From Mesorhizobium sp. WSM3626 (GTDB lineage: Bacteria; Pseudomonadota; Alphaproteobacteria; Rhizobiales; Rhizobiaceae), in contig NZ_AZUY01000006.1 in NCBI RefSeq assembly GCF_000513935.1, positions 122,134 through 186,133 of the forward strand: a stretch of 64,000 nt of DNA. Direction: 5' to 3'. The notes under the pieces were generated by a model. That model saw only the letters and a program-made list of their open reading frames with translations, made no database searches and had not been told where the DNA came from. Within the stretch, counting starts at the first letter, position 1. Each line of letters begins with the position of its first letter. The position numbers and the translations under genes were made by a program. This document shows, in pieces, positions 41,286-50,119 of the stretch.

Positions 41286-42170
41286 TTACCGAGGCCCCTG
41301 CTCCAGCCTGATCCGGTAACTCAGCGAACGCTTCGCGCCCGGCGCGATCAGCATCAGGCCCGGTTTGTCGGTGAACTCTCCATCGAAATCCAGCGGGCTG
41401 GCCGTGCCGTGCCAAGGCTCGATGCACAGGAACGGTGCGCCGCCTGGTTTGGACCAGATGCCCAGTTCCTGAAATCCCTGCCATGAGACCTCGATCGCCG
41501 GACCAGTCTCGGCGCCGTAGCGAACGCTGTTGCTGACCGGCCGGTCCATGATCACGGCGTCTTCGTCGAACAGCCGTTCGGAGAGTTCGAGGATATTGCC
41601 TTTGACCGGCGTTGGCTGCGGCTTCGCGGTGAGCAGGCCATCCTTCAGCCGGCGGATCGGCGCTGGCTCGTCATCGGAAAAGGTCAGCCGATAGTCCGTT
41701 TTGGCCAGATCCGGCAGCAGCGGCCAATTGAAAGCCGGATGCGCCCCGATCGAGGCCGGCATCGGCTGGTCGCCGGAGTTGGTGACCTCCAATCCTATGT
41801 CGAGTTGCCCCTCGCCCAGTGTATAGGTCACGGCCAGGCGGAATGCGAATGGGTAGTGGGTTCGGGTTTCCGCGTCATCGGTGAGCACCAGCGTACAGGA
41901 TCGAGGCGCCCTCTCCGCCCACATAAACGGCTTGTCGCGGGCGAAGCCGTGCTGCGTCATCGGATAGGTCTGGCCGCGATGGCGCAGTTGATCGCCCTCC
42001 AGCCGGCCGACGATCGGAAACAGCACTGGTGAATGGCGCCGCCAGGCCGGACCGGCCTGCCACAGGAACTCAAATCCTTGCGCATCCCTTAGCGAAACCA
42101 GTTCGGCGCCTTGCCCGGCAATGGTCGCCGATATGCCGTCGCCATGAAGCGTCAGGCTGTCCTGTTCCAT
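41286..42170 (-). CDS. Aldose 1-epimerase family protein
   Basis: This 294-residue galactose mutarotase-like protein has a beta-supersandwich fold. It carries SPVLFPIVGRLEGDQL near residues 46-61, MTQHGFARDKPF with a candidate catalytic His near 70-80, the second His in SIGAHPAFNWPL near 140-151, and EPWHGTASP late in the protein. These features match the YeaD/LacX-type epimerases. The ATG at 42170 has GAGGA upstream; a longer frame upstream is not epimerase-like. It converges with the ureohydrolase gene. Confidence 0.88.
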   Translation of the reverse strand: MEQDSLTLHGDGISATIAGQGAELVSLRDAQGFEFLWQAGPAWRRHSPVLFPIVGRLEGDQLRHRGQTYPMTQHGFARDKPFMWAERAPRSCTLVLTDDAETRTHYPFAFRLAVTYTLGEGQLDIGLEVTNSGDQPMPASIGAHPAFNWPLLPDLAKTDYRLTFSDDEPAPIRRLKDGLLTAKPQPTPVKGNILELSERLFDEDAVIMDRPVSNSVRYGAETGPAIEVSWQGFQELGIWSKPGGAPFLCIEPWHGTASPLDFDGEFTDKPGLMLIAPGAKRSLSYRIRLEQGPR

Positions 42171-42302
42171 ATGTCCTCGCGGTTCGTCTGGTGGCCGGCA
42201 GGCTAGCAAATGGCCAGGCGTGAACTCAAGGCGGCGGACGCAGCATTTCACACAGTCGCGATGAACTTCGATGGCGCCACGAGCCGGGCGCCGTCTCAGA
42301 TC

Positions 42303-42333
42303 AAAAAGTGGCCGGAGGTTTCCCTCCGGCCAC
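42303..42333 (-). terminator. Intrinsic terminator of the Bax inhibitor-1 family gene
   Basis: On the minus strand an 11-bp perfect stem GTGGCCGGAGG/CCTCCGGCCAC with a GAAA loop is followed by TTTTTGA. It lies 36 bases after the stop of the gene at 42369. Confidence 0.88.
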
Positions 42334-42368
42334 GGCAAGATGCCAGCTGTTTCCTGCTACGGTTCGGA

Positions 42369-43085
42369 TTATTCCCGCTCGCCGGTGAAATTCAGCAGCA
42401 GTTGGAAGATGTTGATGAAGTTCAGATAGAGCGAGAACGCGCCGAAGACGGCGAGCTTCTGCCGCGACTCCGCATCGAAATTCTCCGCATACTGCTCCTT
42501 GATCGTCTGCGTGTCCCAGGCGGTCAGGCCGATGAACACGGCGATGCCGATCACCGAGATGGCGAACTGCAGTGCGGTCGAGCCGAGGAAGATGTTGACG
42601 ATGCTGGCGATCACCACGCCGATCAGACCCATGATCAGGAAGGACGAGAACTGGGTCAGGTCGCGCTTTGTCGTGTAGCCATAGAGGCTGGTGGCACCGA
42701 ACATGGTCGCGGCGATGAAGAAGGTGCGCGCGATGCTGGTTCCGGTGAAGACCAGGAACACCGAGGCCAGCGAGAGGCCCATGACGGCACAGAAGGCCCA
42801 GAACATTGCCTGCGCGCTTGCCGCCGACATGGTCTGCATCTTGAACGAGAACAGGAGCACGAAAGCGAGCGGCGCCAGCATCACCACCCATTTCAGCGGG
42901 CTGGAAAAGATCGGCACATAGAGAGACGGCGTCGACGACACCAGCAAGGCGACAAGGCCCGTAACCACCAGGCCGAGGCCCATATAATTGTAGACGCGCA
43001 GCATGTGCTGGCGCAGGCCCTCGTCATAGACGGCTCCGGTCCGGGCGCCCGTGCCCACGCGGTATCCAAGATTGGGCGTATTCAT
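42369..43085 (-). CDS. Bax inhibitor-1/YccA family membrane protein
   Basis: This 238-residue protein has seven hydrophobic segments. Typical sequence includes HMLRVYNYMGLGLVVTG at about 27-43 and the C-terminal GLTAWDTQTIKEQYAENFD, with the conserved Asp of the UPF0005/BI-1 family. Bacterial members act as pH-sensitive calcium leak channels (BsYetJ) or interact with the FtsH protease. It has its own strong terminator and lies 24 bases after the anti-sigma gene. Confidence 0.92.
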   Translation of the reverse strand: MNTPNLGYRVGTGARTGAVYDEGLRQHMLRVYNYMGLGLVVTGLVALLVSSTPSLYVPIFSSPLKWVVMLAPLAFVLLFSFKMQTMSAASAQAMFWAFCAVMGLSLASVFLVFTGTSIARTFFIAATMFGATSLYGYTTKRDLTQFSSFLIMGLIGVVIASIVNIFLGSTALQFAISVIGIAVFIGLTAWDTQTIKEQYAENFDAESRQKLAVFGAFSLYLNFINIFQLLLNFTGERE

Positions 43086-43109
43086 TTTGAGGTCTCCTTT
43101 GTGGATGGG

Positions 43110-43883
43110 TCAGTAAAGCGTTCTGGCGAGCGTTTCGGCGGTGCGGTCGAGATCATGAACCCCGCTCTTCGCGACAACCGCGTAGGCGACATCGCCAATC
43201 TGGAAATAAGCCGAGGAGATATCGCCGGAGGGCGCGACGGTCGGTTTGACCACATCGAAAGTGCCCGGCCGGATCGCGAACAGCGACACCAGGCCCATCT
43301 CCTTCGTTTCAACCGCGATCTCGACGCTCGGGCCGAAGCGCGACGGATAGATCTGCACGTCGCGGACCTTCCAGTCCTTCGGCAGCGACGGCATGACGAT
43401 GGCGGTGGCGGCGCGGATCTCGCCGGCATTGTAATTGGGCGCTTCGGTCTGCGAGGGCATGTTTTCGCGCAGCAACGTCGTCCTGTGTGCCTGGACAGCC
43501 TCGTCGACATAAGCGGGCGGCTGTGGCGAAGCGACGACCTTTGTCACCGACATCGGCCCGACGATACCGTTGGCCAGCCAGCCGGCGGCAACGAAGGCGG
43601 CGACCGCCGCGGCGCGTTGCAGCACGCCGAAGATGCGACCCCGGCCAAGTCCCCTCTCCAGCCGCCGCGCCGCATCGGCCGTCGCCGGCCGCGCCATGCC
43701 CTCGGAGCCGGCCAGCGCCACGCGCAGTTCGTCGCGGGTGCGCAGATCCGACATCACGCGCGCGGCCGCATCCGGACGCGCGGACAGGAAAGCCTCGACC
43801 TCGATGCGGCGGGCGACATCAAGCTGGTCGTCGACATAGGCGTCGAGATCGGCGTCCGTAACCGGGTCGACAAGAGCGGTCAT
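43110..43883 (-). CDS. Anti-sigma factor (membrane-anchored)
   Basis: This 257-residue protein has a cytoplasmic N-terminal domain starting ALVDPVTDADLDAYVDDQLD, with the zinc-finger-like anti-sigma pattern reduced to acidic residues. One transmembrane segment near residues 88-108 (AAAVAAFVAAGWLANGIVG) is followed by a periplasmic domain. It is encoded directly after an ECF sigma factor with a 4-base overlap, so it should hold that sigma factor inactive until an envelope signal arrives. Confidence 0.88.
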   Translation of the reverse strand: MTALVDPVTDADLDAYVDDQLDVARRIEVEAFLSARPDAAARVMSDLRTRDELRVALAGSEGMARPATADAARRLERGLGRGRIFGVLQRAAAVAAFVAAGWLANGIVGPMSVTKVVASPQPPAYVDEAVQAHRTTLLRENMPSQTEAPNYNAGEIRAATAIVMPSLPKDWKVRDVQIYPSRFGPSVEIAVETKEMGLVSLFAIRPGTFDVVKPTVAPSGDISSAYFQIGDVAYAVVAKSGVHDLDRTAETLARTLY

Positions 43884-44428
43884 GAGTCACCTCCAACGAT
43901 CCTGAGATGATTTTTGCCGCGCGCTGGCGCCTCTTCCATCTGGCGCAAGGCCGCGCGCGCCCGGCCGATACGCGACATTAGCGTGCCCAGCGGCACGCCA
44001 CTGGCGTTGGCGGCCTGCTGGTAGGAGAGCCCCTCGATGGCGACCAGATGCAGCGCCGAGCGCTGCTCTTCCGGCAGGCTGAAAAAGGCTTCGCGCACCT
44101 GCGCCAGGCGCACGGAATGTTCCTGCGGCGCCGGCGTGCTGCCGTCGGCCAGATATCCGGCTTGTTCGAGACGTGCCGCTTCCGAGCGGCGCGAACGCAT
44201 GCGGTCGATGAAGGTGTTGTGGACGATCGACAGCAGCCATGCCCGCAGGTTTCCGCCGGAGCGGAAGGTGCCGCGCCGCTCATAGGCGCGCACCAGCGCG
44301 TCATGCACGAGATCCTCGGCCTCGACGCCGTCGCGCGTCAGCGAGCGCGCGTAGCGCCGCAGCGGCCCGAGCTGTCCTATGATGTCAAAGCGTGGCATCG
44401 ACGGTTTCATGTCCTGTTTACGGAGCAT
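43880..44428 (-). CDS. ECF-type RNA polymerase sigma factor
   Basis: This 182-residue sigma-70-family protein has region 2 (DLVHDALVRAYERRGTFRSG, about 39-58, and LRAWLLSIVHNTFIDRMR) and region 4 (LPEEQRSALHLVAIEGLSYQQAA) with a helix-turn-helix; regions 1 and 3 are absent, as in ECF factors. An in-frame ATG at 44410 is an alternative start, and neither has a clear ribosome-binding site. It is paired with the anti-sigma gene by an ATGA overlap. Target promoters are unknown. Confidence 0.92.
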   Translation of the reverse strand: MLRKQDMKPSMPRFDIIGQLGPLRRYARSLTRDGVEAEDLVHDALVRAYERRGTFRSGGNLRAWLLSIVHNTFIDRMRSRRSEAARLEQAGYLADGSTPAPQEHSVRLAQVREAFFSLPEEQRSALHLVAIEGLSYQQAANASGVPLGTLMSRIGRARAALRQMEEAPARGKNHLRIVGGDS

Positions 44429-44437
44429 GTGGGGGTT

Positions 44438-45085
44438 TTAATCCCGGGGGCGCCACTTTTCTTTGCTGGAGGATATCGCCGCGGCTCGCGTCTCAGCCCC
44501 AAGCGGTTTTGCCGGTTTGAGAGCTGTTACGCCGCAGGCGCGCAGCATCCACCTGCGGCCATCGCTGCGAAAATCGGTGATGCTCAGCGGCTCGACGTCA
44601 ATCTTCCAACTGGCGGCAAGCGGCGCGCTGAGAACATGCAGGATCGCGGTGCGGATGACGCTGGCATGCGTCACAGCGATCGTGTGACCACGTTCGGCGA
44701 TCAATCGATCCATCAATCCAGCGGCCCGTTGGGCAACGTCGGCCAGCGATTCACCGCCACAGGGGGCCGCATTCGGATCCGTGCGCCAGGCGGCGATCTC
44801 GTCCGGCTGTAGCGCCTGCACCTCGTCGAAGCTCTTGCCTGCCCATCGACCGTAGTTCTGGTCTGCCAGCATCGGATCGACAGACGTATCCAGCGATAGC
44901 GCCTCCGCGGTCTGACAGGCGCGAAGCGCCGGCGCTGTCCACACACGGTCGGCCCGACGCAGCGTCCCACGCATCGCCTTTGCCAATGCCCGCGATCGTG
45001 GCTCCAGCGGTTCATCCGAAGGAAACGATCCTTTCCGGGTCGCCGCCGTGGCGCCGGCGCAGATCATGGTCAGACGGACGAGCAT
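44438..45085 (-). CDS. Histidine phosphatase superfamily protein lacking the catalytic His
   Basis: This 215-residue protein has the phosphoglycerate-mutase-like fold: ATRKGSFPSDEPLE near residues 15-28, AQRAAGLMDRLI and the second-half motif AVTHASVIRTAI. At the N-terminus, where the nucleophilic His of the RHG motif should be, the sequence reads LTMICAGATAATR, so the His is an Ala. Similar variants occur in other bacteria, which suggests a conserved non-phosphatase role. The ATG at 45085 was chosen because the domain begins there. Confidence 0.78.
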   Translation of the reverse strand: MLVRLTMICAGATAATRKGSFPSDEPLEPRSRALAKAMRGTLRRADRVWTAPALRACQTAEALSLDTSVDPMLADQNYGRWAGKSFDEVQALQPDEIAAWRTDPNAAPCGGESLADVAQRAAGLMDRLIAERGHTIAVTHASVIRTAILHVLSAPLAASWKIDVEPLSITDFRSDGRRWMLRACGVTALKPAKPLGAETRAAAISSSKEKWRPRD

Positions 45086-45212
45086 GGAGCATGCTTTCTC
45101 TGAAGTTTGTGGAAGCTGCACCAACAGGTGCCGCCTTTCGCGTCGGCGCACCGAAACCTCTGGTGAAACCTGGCCAATTTGCGTATCACTCCGCCGCGCC
45201 AACGGAACCATA

Positions 45213-46400
45213 ATGATGTTCGAAGACCTGCAGCCAGCTCCCGCCGACAAAATTCTTGCGCTGATCGGCCTCTATCGCGCCGATCCACGCCCTGGCAAGG
45301 TCGACCTCGGCGTCGGCGTCTATAAGGATCGTGACGGCAAGACGCCGGTCATGCGCGCCGTGCGCGAGGCCGAAAAGCGGCTGCTGGAGCGACAGGATAC
45401 AAAGACCTATCTCGGCCTTGCCGGCGATACCGCTTTCAACACTGTGATGGCTAAGCTCGCCTTCGGTCCGGGTGCGGACCTGTCGCGCATCCGTGCGGCA
45501 CAGGCGCCCGGCGGCTCCGGCGCGCTGCGGCTGGTGGCGGAACTGCTCAAGCGCACACGGTCAGACGCGACAGTCTGGGTCTCCGACCCGACCTGGCCGA
45601 ACCATATGCCGGTGATGCGTGCCGCCGGCCTGCGGATTCGCGAATACCCTTATTTCGATGCGGCCTCGGGTGCGGTTCGTTTCGACGCCATGCTGGCGGC
45701 ATTGCGGACGGCCGGCAGCGGCGACGTGGTGCTGCTGCATGGCTGCTGCCACAACCCGACCGGCGCCAATCTGGACGCGGCTCAGTGGGAGGCCGTCACG
45801 GTTCTGATGGTCGAGCGTGGCTTGCTGCCGTTTGTCGACATCGCCTATCAGGGCTTTGGTGACGGCCTCGAGGCCGACGCCCTCGGCTTGCGGCTACTGG
45901 CCGCGAAAGTCCCGGAAATGGTTGTCGCGTCGAGCTGCTCGAAGAATTTCGCCGTCTACCGCGACCGTGTCGGCGCGGCGATGGTCCTGGCCAGGGACGG
46001 CGCGCAGTCAGACGTCGCGATGAGCCAGATGCTGTCGGCGGCGCGCGCTATGTATTCGATGCCGCCGGACCATGGCGCGGCCGCGGTGCGCATCGTGCTG
46101 GAAGACGCCACGCTGCGTGCCGACTGGGAAGCCGAGCTCGAAGAGATGCGCCTGCGTATGCTGAGGCTTAGGGTCGCGTTCGCCGAGGCGCTGCGCCGGC
46201 AATCCAACTCCGACCGTTTCGACTTCGTTGCCAGCCATCGCGGCATGTTCTCCCGGCTTGGCCTCACGGAAGCGCAGGTCGAACGGCTGCGCGCCGAGCA
46301 CGCTGTCTACATGGTCGGCGACAGCCGCATCAACGTGGCCGGCCTGCCCGAGGACGGCATGGATGACCTCGCCAACGCGATCGTTTCCGTGCTCGACTGA
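45213..46400 (+). CDS. Aspartate/aromatic amino acid aminotransferase (class I)
   Basis: This 395-residue PLP enzyme belongs to the E. coli AspC/TyrB branch (aminotransferase subgroup I-alpha). It has DLGVGVYKDRDGKTPVM near residues 31-47, the CHNPTGANLD segment near 187-196 and the PLP-binding Lys in SSCSKNFAVYRDR near 242-254. It transfers amino groups between aspartate or aromatic amino acids and 2-oxoglutarate. The first of two adjacent ATGs at 45213 is used. It is divergent from the phosphatase-like gene. Confidence 0.9.
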   Translation: MMFEDLQPAPADKILALIGLYRADPRPGKVDLGVGVYKDRDGKTPVMRAVREAEKRLLERQDTKTYLGLAGDTAFNTVMAKLAFGPGADLSRIRAAQAPGGSGALRLVAELLKRTRSDATVWVSDPTWPNHMPVMRAAGLRIREYPYFDAASGAVRFDAMLAALRTAGSGDVVLLHGCCHNPTGANLDAAQWEAVTVLMVERGLLPFVDIAYQGFGDGLEADALGLRLLAAKVPEMVVASSCSKNFAVYRDRVGAAMVLARDGAQSDVAMSQMLSAARAMYSMPPDHGAAAVRIVLEDATLRADWEAELEEMRLRMLRLRVAFAEALRRQSNSDRFDFVASHRGMFSRLGLTEAQVERLRAEHAVYMVGDSRINVAGLPEDGMDDLANAIVSVLD

Positions 46401-46489
46401 CGAAGCGGATGCGGTGCAATTGTGGACAAGGTCCCCTCGCCGGCTGACAGCGTTGGCAGTGCCGCGGTTCGCGCTGTAGCATCCGCTAC

Positions 46490-47314
46490 ATGACGCCATC
46501 GAAGGACATTTCACGCCTGATCGAGATCATGGCGGCGTTGCGCGCGCCGAAGACCGGCTGCCCGTGGGACATCGAGCAGAATTTCTCCACCATCGCCCCC
46601 TATACGATCGAGGAGGCCTATGAGGTGGCGGACGCCATCGCGCGCGGCGATCTCGACGACCTGCGCGACGAGCTTGGCGACCTCCTGCTGCAGGTCGTCT
46701 ACCATGCCCAGATGGCGCAGGAGGTCGGTGAATTCGCGTTCCCTGACGTGGTCCAGGCCATCACCACCAAGATGATCCGCCGCCATCCGCACGTCTTTGG
46801 CGACGAGAAGGCTCGCAGCGCCGGCATGGCCAAGGGCATGTGGGAGAAGATCAAGGCGCAGGAGAAGGCCGAGAAGCGGCAAGCCCGCCTCGCGCGTGGC
46901 CTCGACCCGGAGGACAATGGCAAGGGATTCCTGGACAGTGTTCCGGTCGCCCTGCCCGCCTTGACGCGAGCCTTGAAGCTTCAGGAAAAGGCCGCCCGTG
47001 TCGGCTTCGACTGGAGCGAGGCTGCTCCCATCCTGGATAAAATCGAAGAAGAGATCGGGGAGCTGCGCGAGGCTCTGGCCAAGGGCGAAACGGCTGAGAT
47101 CAAGGATGAGTTCGGCGACATGTTGTTTGCCGTCGTCAATCTCGGTCGTCACCTCAAGCTCGATTCGGAGGCAGCGCTGAGCGGAACGAACGAAAAATTC
47201 CGCTCGCGCTTTCACTATGTAGAGCGGGCCTTGGAAAAATCAGGCGGCTCGCTAGAGGAAGCTACCCTGGAGGAAATGGAAGCGCTCTGGCAGGAAGCAA
47301 AAACCGCGAAGTAA
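46490..47314 (+). CDS. mazG: Nucleoside triphosphate pyrophosphohydrolase MazG
   Basis: This 274-residue protein has two MazG domains. The first carries CPWDIEQNFSTIAPYTIEEAYE near residues 24-45 and DELGDLLLQVVYH near 61-73, and the second carries EEEIGELREAL and KDEFGDMLFAVVNL. The acidic ExxE...ExxD residues bind magnesium. MazG hydrolyses NTPs to NMP and pyrophosphate and affects ppGpp and non-canonical nucleotide levels. It converges with hflX. A 13-bp direct repeat spans its 3' end. Confidence 0.95.
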   Translation: MTPSKDISRLIEIMAALRAPKTGCPWDIEQNFSTIAPYTIEEAYEVADAIARGDLDDLRDELGDLLLQVVYHAQMAQEVGEFAFPDVVQAITTKMIRRHPHVFGDEKARSAGMAKGMWEKIKAQEKAEKRQARLARGLDPEDNGKGFLDSVPVALPALTRALKLQEKAARVGFDWSEAAPILDKIEEEIGELREALAKGETAEIKDEFGDMLFAVVNLGRHLKLDSEAALSGTNEKFRSRFHYVERALEKSGGSLEEATLEEMEALWQEAKTAK

Positions 47315-47375
47315 GCCTGTAGCTCGGCAATCCCAGGCAAAAACCGCGATACACTTTCCCTGGAATTGTTGTGCG

Positions 47376-48767
47376 TTAGCCGTTGTTTTTGCGGCGCAAC
47401 CGGCTTTCGATCTCTTCACGGGCGCTTTGCGTGGCCTGGAGCGAGATGGTGGCGCTGCCGTCGTCATTGTCGGTTCGCGAAACGACATCACCATTGCGGT
47501 AGAGCCAGTCGAGAAGCCCGAACTGGGCCGGCTCGATCGTCACCGTCAGATCTTGCAGCTCGCCGGCCATCCGCGTTTCGATGATCGCTTTCAGCGCATC
47601 GATGCCCTCGCCTGATATCGCCGATATTGCGATTGGCGGCTCCTTGCTGCCGTCGGCGCCGTCGGCGAGCAGCCGCTGCCTGTTGCCTTCGTCCAGCAGG
47701 TCGATCTTGTTCCAGACTTCGATCACGCGCTTGGTGTCGCTGGCGTCGACGCCGAGATCGGCGAGGATGCGTTCGACATCCTCGGCCTGAGCCGCCGTAT
47801 CGGGATCGGAAATATCGCGTAGATGGAGGACGAGATCGGCCTCGACCACCTCTTCCAAGGTCGCCCGGAAAGCCGCGATCAGATGCGTCGGCAGGTCCGA
47901 GATGAAGCCCACCGTGTCGGAAAGGATAATCGGCGTTCCATGCGGCAGGCGCACGCGGCGCAGTGTGGGATCAAGCGTGGCAAACAGCATGTCCTGCGCC
48001 AGCACCCCTGCTCCGGTCAGCTTGTTGAACAACGTCGACTTGCCGGCGTTGGTGTAGCCGACGATCGCCACCACTGGAAACGGCACCTTCTTGCGCTTGG
48101 CGCGATGCAGGTCGCGAGTGCGGCGCACGGTTTCCAGCTCATGCTTCAGCTTTATGATCTTTTCCTGCAACTGACGCCGATCGGATTCGATCTGCGTTTC
48201 ACCGGGGCCGCCGAGGAAGCCGGCACCACCACGCTGACGCTCCAGGTGGGTCCAACTACGCACCAGGCGGCCCTTCTGATAGTTGAGATGGGCAAGCTCG
48301 ACCTGCAGCGTGCCTTCCTTGGTGCGCGCCCGCTCGCCGAAGATCTCCAGGATCAGCCCCGTGCGATCCAGCACCTTGGCGTTGAATTCCTTCTCGAGAT
48401 TGCGCTGCTGCACCGGGGTCAGCGGATGGTCGACAATGACCACTTCCACATGACCCTCCTTCACGATTTGACCGAACTCCTCGACCTTGCCGCTGCCGAG
48501 CAACGTCGCCGGACGTGGATCGTTGACGGTTACGACCGCTGTATGGATTAGATCAAGGTTGATGGCTCGGGCAAGGCCGACTGCTTCGTCGTGGCGCGCC
48601 TCGGCCGAGCGCGTCAGCCGGGGACGGCTCGTGTCATCGTCATTACGCGGTTGGCGGGTAAGCACAGGCACAATGACAACGGCCCGGGTCGGACCCTTGG
48701 CTTCCGTCCCGGGATGATGCGCTGGTTTTCCGCGAACCGTGCCGTCCGCGTCCTTCTCACGTGCCAA
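47376..48767 (-). CDS. hflX: GTPase HflX
   Basis: This 463-residue ribosome-associated GTPase has the N-terminal HflX domain with LLGSGKVEEFG near 93-103, the glycine-rich RQRGGAGFLGGPGETQIESD-type segment near 180, and the G domain with GYTNAGKST (G1), DTVGFISDLP (G3) and NKIDLLD (G4). HflX splits stalled ribosomes after stress. The start is a TTG that immediately follows the hfq stop (TGATTG), so translation is coupled to hfq, the usual gene order. Confidence 0.94.
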   Translation of the reverse strand: MAREKDADGTVRGKPAHHPGTEAKGPTRAVVIVPVLTRQPRNDDDTSRPRLTRSAEARHDEAVGLARAINLDLIHTAVVTVNDPRPATLLGSGKVEEFGQIVKEGHVEVVIVDHPLTPVQQRNLEKEFNAKVLDRTGLILEIFGERARTKEGTLQVELAHLNYQKGRLVRSWTHLERQRGGAGFLGGPGETQIESDRRQLQEKIIKLKHELETVRRTRDLHRAKRKKVPFPVVAIVGYTNAGKSTLFNKLTGAGVLAQDMLFATLDPTLRRVRLPHGTPIILSDTVGFISDLPTHLIAAFRATLEEVVEADLVLHLRDISDPDTAAQAEDVERILADLGVDASDTKRVIEVWNKIDLLDEGNRQRLLADGADGSKEPPIAISAISGEGIDALKAIIETRMAGELQDLTVTIEPAQFGLLDWLYRNGDVVSRTDNDDGSATISLQATQSAREEIESRLRRKNNG

Positions 48768-49013
48768 TCAGGCGCCCTGGCTTTCCTCGCCATCGAACAT
48801 CTGAACCGGCTGGCTCGGCATGATCGTGGAAATGGCGTGCTTGTAGACGAGCTGGGAGTGGCCGTCGCGGCGCAACAGGACGCAGAAGTTGTCGAAGGAA
48901 GTGACCACGCCGGTCAGCTTCACGCCGTTGATAAGGAAGATGGTGAGCGGGTTCTTGCTCTTGCGAACTGAATTCAGGAACAGGTCCTGAAGGTTTTGCG
49001 ATCGTTCCGCCAT
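48768..49013 (-). CDS. hfq: RNA chaperone Hfq
   Basis: This 81-residue Sm-like protein has [18 protein letters not shown] (Sm1 start, residues 5-22), the FDNFCVLLR segment and the conserved YKHAIST motif near residue 56. The hexamer binds small RNAs and mRNAs and in rhizobia is needed for nitrogen fixation and stress regulation. The ATG at 49013 starts the conserved MAERSQ sequence; a longer frame upstream is rejected. It is followed directly by hflX. Confidence 0.96.
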   Translation of the reverse strand: MAERSQNLQDLFLNSVRKSKNPLTIFLINGVKLTGVVTSFDNFCVLLRRDGHSQLVYKHAISTIMPSQPVQMFDGEESQGA

Positions 49014-49157
49014 TGTTTTTGTCTTTCGCCGATCCCCTTCGGTTTGCAGCCAATGCGCCAAATTAACGGGCACATGTCAAGCGCGCAAACACCCTCTTGC
49101 CGTCAGTAACGACAAGCAGAACGAGATATATTGATGTTCATTCCACCTGTGCGGTTA

Positions 49158-50021
49158 TCAGGCTGGACTTTTTTCCGCAATGTCAAAAAAGGCCTGCCGC
49201 AACGAAAGTGTTATTGAGCCGGGGTGCCCATTGGCTATGGGATCACCGTCAATGGTCACGATTGGCATGGCAATAGTCGTCGCCGAACTGATGAATGCTT
49301 CGCGAGCCGTCTTGGCCTCGGCAACGGAAAATCCACGCTCCTCGATCTTCAGGCCAAGTTTCGCCGCGACTTCGAACATGGTGGTGCGCGTGATTCCGCG
49401 CAGAATGCCATGTTCGGCCGGCCTGGTGACCAGAACCCCATCCCTGGTAACGATCCAGGCGTTCGACGAGCCACCTTCCTTGACGTTGCCATCCGTGTCC
49501 ACGAACCAGGCTTCCTGGGCGCCGGCCTCCTTGGCCTTCTGCTTGGCCAATACATTGGGCAGCAGCCCGGTGCTCTTGATGTCGACACGGTCCCAGCGAT
49601 TCTCGGGTACGGTGATGACCGCGATACCAGTCTCAGCCCGTTTCGTGCCGGCGGCAGGATCCGCCTTCCTGGCGGTCACCACCAAGGCCGGCTTCGTGTC
49701 CGCCGCCGGAAAGACGAAATCGCGGCTGGCGACACCGCGCGTTACCTGAACATAGACCAGACCGTTGACGACATGATTGCGGTTGACCACCTCGCGCAGG
49801 ATCAGCGGCAACACATTGCGTGTCACCGGCCAGGTGATCGACAGTTCGGTCAGTGAGCGGTTCAGCCGGGCAAGGTGGCGCGGCATGTCGACGATGAAGC
49901 CGCGCGCCACCTCGCAGACCTCATAGACGCCGTCGGCGAATTGATAGCCGCGATCCTCGATATGCACGGAAGCGTCGGCATGAGCGACGTAGCGCCCGTT
50001 GACATAGGCAATGCGCGGCAT
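49158..50021 (-). CDS. dat: D-amino-acid transaminase
   Basis: This 287-residue class IV PLP aminotransferase has YVNGRYVAHADASVHIEDRG near residues 6-25, VTRGVASRD, the PLP-site Lys in VDIKSTGLLPN near 147-157 and EGGSSNAWIV near 183-192. Dat makes D-alanine and D-glutamate from keto acids for peptidoglycan. In rhizobia the gene lies between ntrX and hfq, as here, and that synteny supports the call over the related branched-chain IlvE. Confidence 0.88.
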   Translation of the reverse strand: MPRIAYVNGRYVAHADASVHIEDRGYQFADGVYEVCEVARGFIVDMPRHLARLNRSLTELSITWPVTRNVLPLILREVVNRNHVVNGLVYVQVTRGVASRDFVFPAADTKPALVVTARKADPAAGTKRAETGIAVITVPENRWDRVDIKSTGLLPNVLAKQKAKEAGAQEAWFVDTDGNVKEGGSSNAWIVTRDGVLVTRPAEHGILRGITRTTMFEVAAKLGLKIEERGFSVAEAKTAREAFISSATTIAMPIVTIDGDPIANGHPGSITLSLRQAFFDIAEKSPA

Positions 50022-50119
50022 TGGCGACCCCTGGAAAATTCTCGGGCTTTCTTATGCGATTCCGTCGCCGCCGTAACCGGCAAATGCTTGGCCCAGGCGC
50101 GTCTGACGGACGCCGCGCG

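Noticed and set aside
42210..43910. Very long plus-strand open frame (566 codons)
   Set aside because: It lies antisense to the Bax inhibitor-1 family gene and anti-sigma gene, both clear family members; long antisense frames are expected in GC-rich DNA.
47297..47349. 13-bp direct repeat GCAAAAACCGCGA at 47297 and 47337
   Set aside because: Short, spans the mazG stop, and fits a small local duplication; no functional reading is supported.
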